64,000 bases of DNA from Elmis aenea. Its lineage: Eukaryota; Arthropoda; Insecta; Coleoptera; Elmidae. A program made the position numbers and the translations under genes. This document shows, piece after piece, positions 58,298 through 64,000 of the stretch (its first letter is position 1; each line of letters opens with the position of its first letter). The notes under the pieces are model-generated. The model did no database searches. It worked only from the letters and a program-made list of their open reading frames with translations, and had not been told where the DNA came from. The DNA lies in contig OX393577.1 in NCBI GenBank assembly GCA_947652605.1, positions 27,655,466-27,719,465 on the forward strand, given 5' to 3'.

Positions 58298-59847
58298 TTA
58301 TTGATCATCACTCATCGTTTTATGTAAACGTTTAAAACTCTCTGTTTGTTGCTTATTTTCTTCTATTAAATTTGAAGAATGCTTTAAACATTTGTGGCGG
58401 CACTTCAAAACATTTACTTTATATTTTAATTCTTTTTGAGGGTTAAAATGTCTTCTGAATTTTTTAAGAGCCAAATCATGATAACCCCATTCTGGCCCAG
58501 ATTGTATCATTGTGGATACAGTCTAAAACATAAACTTATAGAATATGCAAAAAAAAAAAATATATTTACTTGATTTCGAACATGTTTGCAATAGAGCCAA
58601 AGAATTGTTAACAATATAGGCAATAGAAGTATAACTGCCATGGCATACCCACTAAAAATTAAATAACGTGCGGTATTCTCAGGTTTTTTTTTGACTACAT
58701 GATAATAAAACAAAGTAGGCAATTGAAACTAAAAATATAAAAATGAATTAACATGAAACAACATCAAACAAATATTACCAAAAAAATGAATGGTGTAATT
58801 TTCCATGACCATATCCAATACATCCTTGGTTTATTTTTGAATGTGAAATCGTAATCATTAATTAATCTTGAAACGGTATAGATGTACCATACTGCAGTAG
58901 TAATAAGAAACAGAACAATCATGCTTGTAATGTTCATTGTATTAGTGCTATAAAACTCATATACCGTTAATGCTAAACGGGTAAGAGTTATGGAACTAGA
59001 AGCGGCACAAAGACCGCATATTGTACCAACAATATGACTTCGATAGTGAAACCAGCCTGGATATGCATCGATTAATGAATTGACGAAAGCAGTTATAGTA
59101 TATGCGGCTGATGCAATTGCATATAAGAAGATTGAGGTGAACCACAAACCTAACCATAATCTTGATAGGATTACACGGGACAAAACATCAGGTACTAACG
59201 CAAAAAATACATCAAAACCTGTGACAAATATATTATACATGTTCATGTTATTGTATTTAATAAGATGTAAAATAGAAATAAAACACATTTACCTGAAATC
59301 TTTAAACAATTACCGTCTATGATTTGGTAATGGAAAAGAACACTCTGAAATAAAATAGGCACCCACACAGTAAAAGCAAACAATTTAATGCCCATCATTA
59401 CAAAGATCTTTGCAGTTGCATAATCTGGTTTTAAATTTAAAGATAAACAACCGAATAGGATTATTGCGTTTGGTTGAGTTCTGTCTGTTGTCTGGACAAT
59501 CATGTTTAACCAGAACTGAAAATTAAATAATTTCTTGTATAAAGATACCAATTATGTACTTGCAAAAAATCCGTACTGCATTTGTTATTAGACATTCAGA
59601 TCCTGCAAAAAGTATAGTCCTGTAATCAGCTTTACGTTTTGCAAATAGAGTAATGACGAGTGTCACAAGCCAAATGACATGTACAACAATTTGTACAATG
59701 AATACCCAAAAATTAATGTGTTTTACACCTTTTAAAACGATAATTAAGATTAATATCCACACTAAAATTACGATTATCAGCCAGTCGATTTTAATGGGAC
59801 CAAAGGAATCCCAATTTTCTTCTACATATTCATTTAATTTGTTAAAC
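58298..59847 (-). CDS. Divergent SLC6-family transporter, 3' part
   Basis: SLC6 proteins are 12-span plasma-membrane symporters for neurotransmitters, amino acids or osmolytes. Five minus-strand exons (59577-59847, 59293-59515, 58779-59218, 58570-58728, 58298-58522) give 438 residues with about nine membrane spans, corresponding to TM4-TM12. Matching landmarks are WLIIVILVWILILIIVLKGV (TM4/5), NSLIDAYP (TM8-9 loop, like TALVDEFP), WYIYTVSRLINDYDF (TM10 end), YWIWSWKITPFIFLF (TM11) and SGPEWGYHDLALKKF after TM12. TM1-TM3, including the NxWRFPY region, are not in sight; the first exon here starts mid-codon, so 5' exons must lie farther right or be lost. The first donor (GCA|GTACGG) is chosen for phase only. 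Many canonical residues differ, suggesting a fast-evolving insect branch or loss of ion coupling. Confidence 0.72.
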
Positions 59848-60690
59848 CTAAAATCACATAAAACTATAAACAAAGTAAATGTATGAATTCTCCAAAATAA
59901 TGTAGCAAATCAATAAAAATATTGTACATGTAGTTTTGTTCAACAGTAGGATAGTTTTAAAAGATATTGTGTCTTTATTGGTCAAATAGGACTATTTTAG
60001 TTCTACAAAGTATTACTTTATTAAGTAGTTTGCACAAAAACGGTAAAAAATGTACAACGACGAAAAGAGACGGTAACATTTGCCAGAATGCTCATATTCC
60101 AGAATATGAAACACGAGACCGGGAGATTCTTTTGGCAATGTTCGGAAGTACTTCGGATTCCTTATTCCTCGTTTCATGTTTCATAGATCTACCTTGACCG
60201 ACAAGGAACCTTATTGGCTACCTTATCTCAAGGGAGGTTGCGAGCTTCCTTGAGGCTTCCTCAATCCTTAAGATAAGGAAGGACTATGAATACGGCTGTT
60301 AGGATCTGAGTTTGGTTAGTTTTCTGTCAAATTTGTTGATAGAAAGTACATTTAAAATGTGATGGATATGATAAATTAGCGTTGACAAACACGTTTGAAG
60401 TTATGTTTGAAGTTTTGATTTCTAAATAAAAACAAACAATTTAAAAGTAGTAAGTATGTTTCAGCCCCCAAACATTTAATTTTGCTTATGCAAGTTTAGT
60501 AGATACATAATTTGGTTAATTGGCAAATCTGTGGAAGAAAGACTTCTTAATTCAGCAAAACTGAAACATAAATAAGTTGAAGTTTTTATTATATACGTAG
60601 TCTTGCCATCAATGCTGTTACAAAAGTTATTAACAAAGGCCCTAAAACGAAAAAGTGTCAAACGCTTACTTTCTTATTATGTAGGTAAAA
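59848..60690. other. Sequence 5' of the SLC6 exons
   Basis: I looked for upstream SLC6 exons on the minus strand and found none. A short inverted segment with ACCTTATCTCAAGG and CCTTAAGATAAGG near 60220-60280 suggests a small MITE. Confidence 0.4.
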
Positions 60691-60691
60691 A

Positions 60692-60850
60692 ATGTGGTTT
60701 GCAGATGAAAATTCATTTACGGTTGAAGAAACTTTAAGCAAGCAATACAACAAGGTGCATGCTCGTAGTTCTCTAGAAGCCCCTACAGTTGTTGAGAAGG
60801 TTCAAAGAGGTCGTCATTCGGCTTTGATGATGGTTTTATGGTGCAATAAT
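60692..60850 (+). pseudogene. Mariner-like transposase fragment
   Basis: The frame MWFADENSFTVEETLSKQYN continues as KVHARSS and VQRGRHSALMMVLW. It corresponds to the second-aspartate region of mariner-type transposases (FsDEk.FtVe...NkQNdrvya, then RGhhpasvMVW). It ends where the MITE at 60851 begins, and no N-terminal HTH is readable. Confidence 0.75.
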
Positions 60851-61137
60851 AAGGTGACCAACTTTTTCACAATGAAAAGGAGGAAAAATATACCGGAAAT
60901 AACATTTTATTCATTGTAACAATAATACACTATAATATGAAAAATGCGCATAATAAAGACATTTGTAACATGTAAATATACTTACATGCCTATTAATTAT
61001 TATTTAAATGAGTACTTTTCCCCTGAATGAATATTTTTTGTCAATGTATCGAAAAGGAGGACATGTCCTTTTCGAGGGAGGACAGTATTCTTAAAAGAAG
61101 GACTGTCCTCCCTAACGGAGGACGGTTGGTCACCTTA
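60851..61137. mobile_element. MITE, AAGGTGACCAAC ends
   Basis: TAAGGTGACCAAC and GTTGGTCACCTTA form inverted ends. The right half holds iterated GGAGGAC/GTCCTCC motifs. The flanks (GCAATAA and GAATAAC) are only partly alike, so the target duplication is uncertain. It truncates the mariner fragment. Confidence 0.65.
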
Positions 61138-62310
61138 GAATAACAAATCTTCATTTTTGTGAAAAGTCGTGAGGCATCCGCTAAAGTTTACCAAAAAACC
61201 TCCCTGAAATTGTCTGTTAAACCTTTAAATTGAAAGTTGTAACAAATAGTAATTGTGGGCTGTTCAGCAAAATTCAGAGCCAGAGCATACTCAACGTTGA
61301 CTAGAACACAATGTTCCTGTTTTCATCAGATTGACCTTTATACAGCTCAGATCTCAATCCATTTGGAAGGGTATTGTATACACAAAAAAACCTCTAGTGT
61401 TTAGTTGTTGTAAAAAGCTCTTGACCACTGCAGCAGCCAACTTTCCACAAAAATGTATTAAGGCTAAAAGCAACCATTTGGAATAATATTTATGTTTTTA
61501 CTTTTGTAAGTATGTTGAAACCAAAATACTTAGTTCGATCCATTATAGAAAACAAGATATATACTATATATCTTGTATATATTGTATATATTATATAGTT
61601 TAAAAGATATAGGTAACATTAACATTATATTGTTGTCTGTAAATTACAAGTGTAAAACTTTAATTTGTTGCTTTTGTTTCTTGATATTGCTTCGTCAGCT
61701 GGTTGCACGTTACTAAAACATCGTAAGTACTGTAATATGTTCCATTTCTACACCATCTTTTAATTGCAAGTTTACCATGTAAGGAAGCCATCATAAAGAT
61801 TAACAATTTCTTAGAAAGCTCCGATATAGATCTATAACTCGGAATCATACAGTATCATTCTCCTATGTTCTCTCTCCCTTGTATGTCAACCCATGTTTTC
61901 CGATTGGTCCAGTTTTGTGTGTATAAAAAAAAAACCATGACGGACCCCATGGCGACAAATGTGTTACCCTGTCTTTTGCCTTTCATTTCATTTTAACCGA
62001 AAACACTGATATGGCCAAAATGGTTTATTTCCAAGGCCACCCAATCATCATTAAAAAAAAAAGACTGCAAGTTTAAATCATTGTCAACATTTTCACTGAT
62101 AACTACACTCATATGTTAAATTCTCCATAATGACGTCACGTTTTGTCGTTATGACAGCGGATAAAAAGGTACCTAACTAAATATCCACTTGCATTTTTGC
62201 ATGTAACTTTGTTACCATGCAACCGACTTATTTGATTGTAACTAATGGCTGTATTACACTATACAATTTCTTGTACAATTTGCTGTCAAACATTTTTATA
62301 CTATACCTTT
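61138..62310. other. Intergenic, no gene recognised
   Basis: An AT microsatellite-like patch (ATATACTATATATCTTG) lies near 61558-61600. The minus-strand frame at 61660-61848 has no family signature I recognise. Sequence from about 62200 may belong to the IS630/Tc1-like element's left end, but no terminus was proved. Confidence 0.4.
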
Positions 62311-62556
62311 TCAATTTCAAATTGTGAATAAACAATTTCAAAATGGGAATAATCAATTTCAAATTGTCAACAATCAATTTCAAATTGAGAACAAACAATT
62401 TCAAATTGGGAACAAACAATTTCAAAATGGGAATAATCAATTTCATATTGGGAACAATCAATTTCAAATTGGGAACAATCAATTTCAAATTGGGAACAAT
62501 CAATTTCAAATTGGGAACAATCAATTTCAAATTGGGAACAAACAATTTCAATTGTC
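62311..62556. repeat. 21-bp tandem array upstream of an IS630/Tc1-type transposase
   Basis: About 11-12 copies of a unit CAATTTCAAATTGGGAACAAT vary slightly (GTGAATAAA, GTCAACAAT, GGGAATAAT). Each unit contains the near-palindrome CAATTTCAAATTG. Because 21 is divisible by 3, it is open in several frames on both strands and gives spurious repeat proteins. It ends 77 bp before the transposase start at 62634. Confidence 0.9.
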
Positions 62557-62633
62557 ATAAAAACAACAGTCAAATATCTGTCATTAAAAATCAGTTTTGT
62601 GACAGGTTTTTTAAGTTTTGTCAGTCATTAAAA

Positions 62634-63304
62634 ATGCCTTATATTAAAAAAGTGGAAGCTGATAATTTGAAGAAGCAAATTTGTGCATTATATAATAATA
62701 ATGAAGACTGGAGAGTACTCGCGAGAACGTTGGGGGTGAAAAAATCAACTGCTTATCGATGGATAAAATATCAAACGGAAGTTGAAAAACAGCGTGGTGG
62801 AAGACGAAAAACCAAAATAAGTGATAAACATCGTGTTCTTATGGAACAATATGTTGAAGAGAATCCTAGAATAACTTTAAAACAACTAACTGAAAAATTT
62901 CAACAAGATCATCAGATTTTCGTTTCTTAAAGAATGTGAGAAAACATTTGGATGGTCTTATGTTTACATTGAAGGATATACGAAGGGAGCCTGAGAGAGC
63001 CAATAGTGACGACAATAAGACAAAAAGATGTGAATATGTTCAAAAACTTTTAGAGTACCAGGCTGATAGTATCCCAATTGTTTACATGGACGAAACAAAT
63101 TTTAACTTATTTATTTCAAGAACAAAAGGAAGATCTAAGAAAGGAACCCGTTGCACTAATATTGCTGCAGGCAGTAGAGGATCGAATATTCATGTTATTG
63201 GGTGTATTGGAAATATGGGATTAATTCACTGTGATATTCGAAGAGGAGCATTTAAGAAACCAGAGGCAAAAGCGTTTATACGCCGATGTCTCCAAAATGC
63301 AATA
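62634..63304 (+). pseudogene. IS630/Tc1-like transposase, broken
   Basis: The first frame (62634-62930) has a helix-turn-helix start with DWRVLARTLGVKKSTAYRWI, an RGGRRKTKIS linker and NPRITLKQLTEKF, the paired-type DNA-binding region. It stops, and a shifted frame from 62936 continues with HLDGLMFTLKDIRREPERAN, then VYMDETNFNLF (first catalytic Asp) and GRSKKGTRC. The frame breaks off after KAFIRRCLQ where the P-like element at 63298 is inserted, so the rest of the catalytic core is missing here. One frameshift and the insertion inactivate it. Confidence 0.8.
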
Positions 63305-63841
63305 TAAAGATAAAGGAAGGAGCGTTATAGCGATACTAAGGCGTCCAGGTTAGCCTCTCAATATGGCGGATGCATGTTTCCGCTTCTCAGTGGCGTATCT
63401 AATATTTTTAAATATGTATTGATTATTGTAAATATTTACTTTGTTTTGAATTGAGCCTGTTATTTACTTATTTATTTCTTGTTTCGTGGTTGAGAGAATT
63501 AAGAAAACGACAGCATATTTCAATATTTGGATTGTTTATTATGAGAGTTAAAAAATATGCTGTACACAAATGCACGCCACTGATATGACATACCATTTTG
63601 ACGATTACACTAATGTCTACTTATCTATGAAACGTAATCTTTTAATCTTCAACATTTTTTGACTTAGTAAGACTATAAGATCTGCAGCTAACCATTGTAG
63701 CACACAAAACCCTAAATTTTTTGACTGTTTGACTTGTCAAAACCGGCCGCCATCAGAGGCCATTTGTTTCGTCATTTCCGTCGCCACTCAAAAGCTGCAG
63801 TATAGTATTAAAAGCTCCTTCCTTTATCTTTTTATTCAATG
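63298..63841 (-). mobile_element. P-like MITE with a THAP exon relic
   Basis: GATAAAGGAAGGAGC at the left and GCTCCTTCCTTTATC at the right are inverted ends. The right end extends to TTTTTATTCAATG. On the minus strand near 63640-63700 it carries the same THAP exon relic as 52980-53050, with the same in-frame stop. The left portion is diverged. It interrupts the IS630/Tc1-like transposase. Confidence 0.7.
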
Positions 63842-64000
63842 TAATTTATTCGTGCAGTTATCGTACCGATTACACTCGAGCTTTGTTTTTATCCTGGACA
63901 AACTTGCTTTTACTAAACTCAAGTTCGGTTGCAAGGCAAATCTTGACTCGACAACCGTCAAAGATAGTTTTGTCTCGTCGATTTTCCTAGCAACCAAACT
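63842..64000. other. Window end, unassigned
   Basis: Short sequence after the P-like element. It may continue the interrupted IS630/Tc1-like element, but no readable transposase block was seen. Confidence 0.3.

Noticed and set aside
59080..59886. Plus-strand ORFs at 59080-59322 and 59653-59886
   Set aside because: They lie antisense to the SLC6 exons and show no family resemblance.
61660..61848. Minus-strand ORF as a 5' exon of the SLC6 gene
   Set aside because: The sequence does not resemble SLC6 TM1-TM3 and has no phase-compatible junction that I could identify.
62324..62560. Open frames on both strands encoding NQFQIGN- or NLKLIVP-type repeat proteins
   Set aside because: They are translations of the 21-bp tandem array; the period is a multiple of three, so all frames stay open.
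1..64000. CRISPR array, bacterial operon or phage content
   Set aside because: No regularly spaced direct repeats with unique spacers; all genes are spliced animal genes.

Overview
The window is eukaryotic, almost certainly insect, nuclear DNA: AT-rich, with short spliced exons (GT-AG junctions plus one GC-AG), AATAAA signals and very dense class II transposon content. Many repeats end in TACAGGGTG-type termini, which are common in insect genomes. A beetle or hemipteran is my guess at the order, with low confidence.

Six host genes can be assembled by splicing, and for five of them the complete reading frame closes in phase: URM1 (minus, 12703-13384), TH1/NELF-C/D (plus, 17119-22896), NOP58 (minus, 27321-34800), PDCD5 (plus, 35280-35786) and TMX3 (minus, 38739-50953). 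The sixth is the 3' two thirds of a divergent SLC6-family transporter (minus, 58298-59847), whose 5' exons I could not find. NOP58 and PDCD5 are head to head across 479 bp, PDCD5 and TMX3 converge, and URM1 and TH1 diverge across a 3.7 kb nest of transposons. Roles are housekeeping: tRNA thiolation and urmylation, promoter-proximal Pol II pausing, box C/D snoRNP assembly, apoptosis-linked or chaperonin-linked function, and ER disulfide chemistry.

The remaining sequence is a layered transposon landscape. 1-12 kb: hAT MITEs, foldback elements and a Russian-doll nest (8158-11911). 13.6-16.9 kb: a four-level nest holding a small THAP-domain ORF. 23.8-26.0 kb: another hAT nest and a 56-bp perfect palindrome that includes flanking DNA. 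27.9-33.2 kb, inside NOP58 intron 3: a pogo/CENP-B-type element whose long inverted repeats each carry a tRNA-like module, then a foldback with two nested hAT elements. 36.5-38.3 kb: a PIF/Harbinger element split by a hAT MITE. 40.3-50.2 kb, inside TMX3 intron 3: a broken piggyBac element and three large foldbacks. 51-58 kb and 60-64 kb: P-like (THAP) ends, LINE, Harbinger, mariner and IS630/Tc1 remnants, and a 21-bp tandem array.

The most notable structural theme is that several unrelated hAT-type families (several with exact 8-bp target-site duplications) have termini made of repeats of one short palindrome, a different one in each family: AGTACT, TTTAAA, AACCGGTT, TATCGATA, AACGTT, AAGCACTT-type and CTATTACA-type. 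All calls are from reading the sequence; no database search was run.
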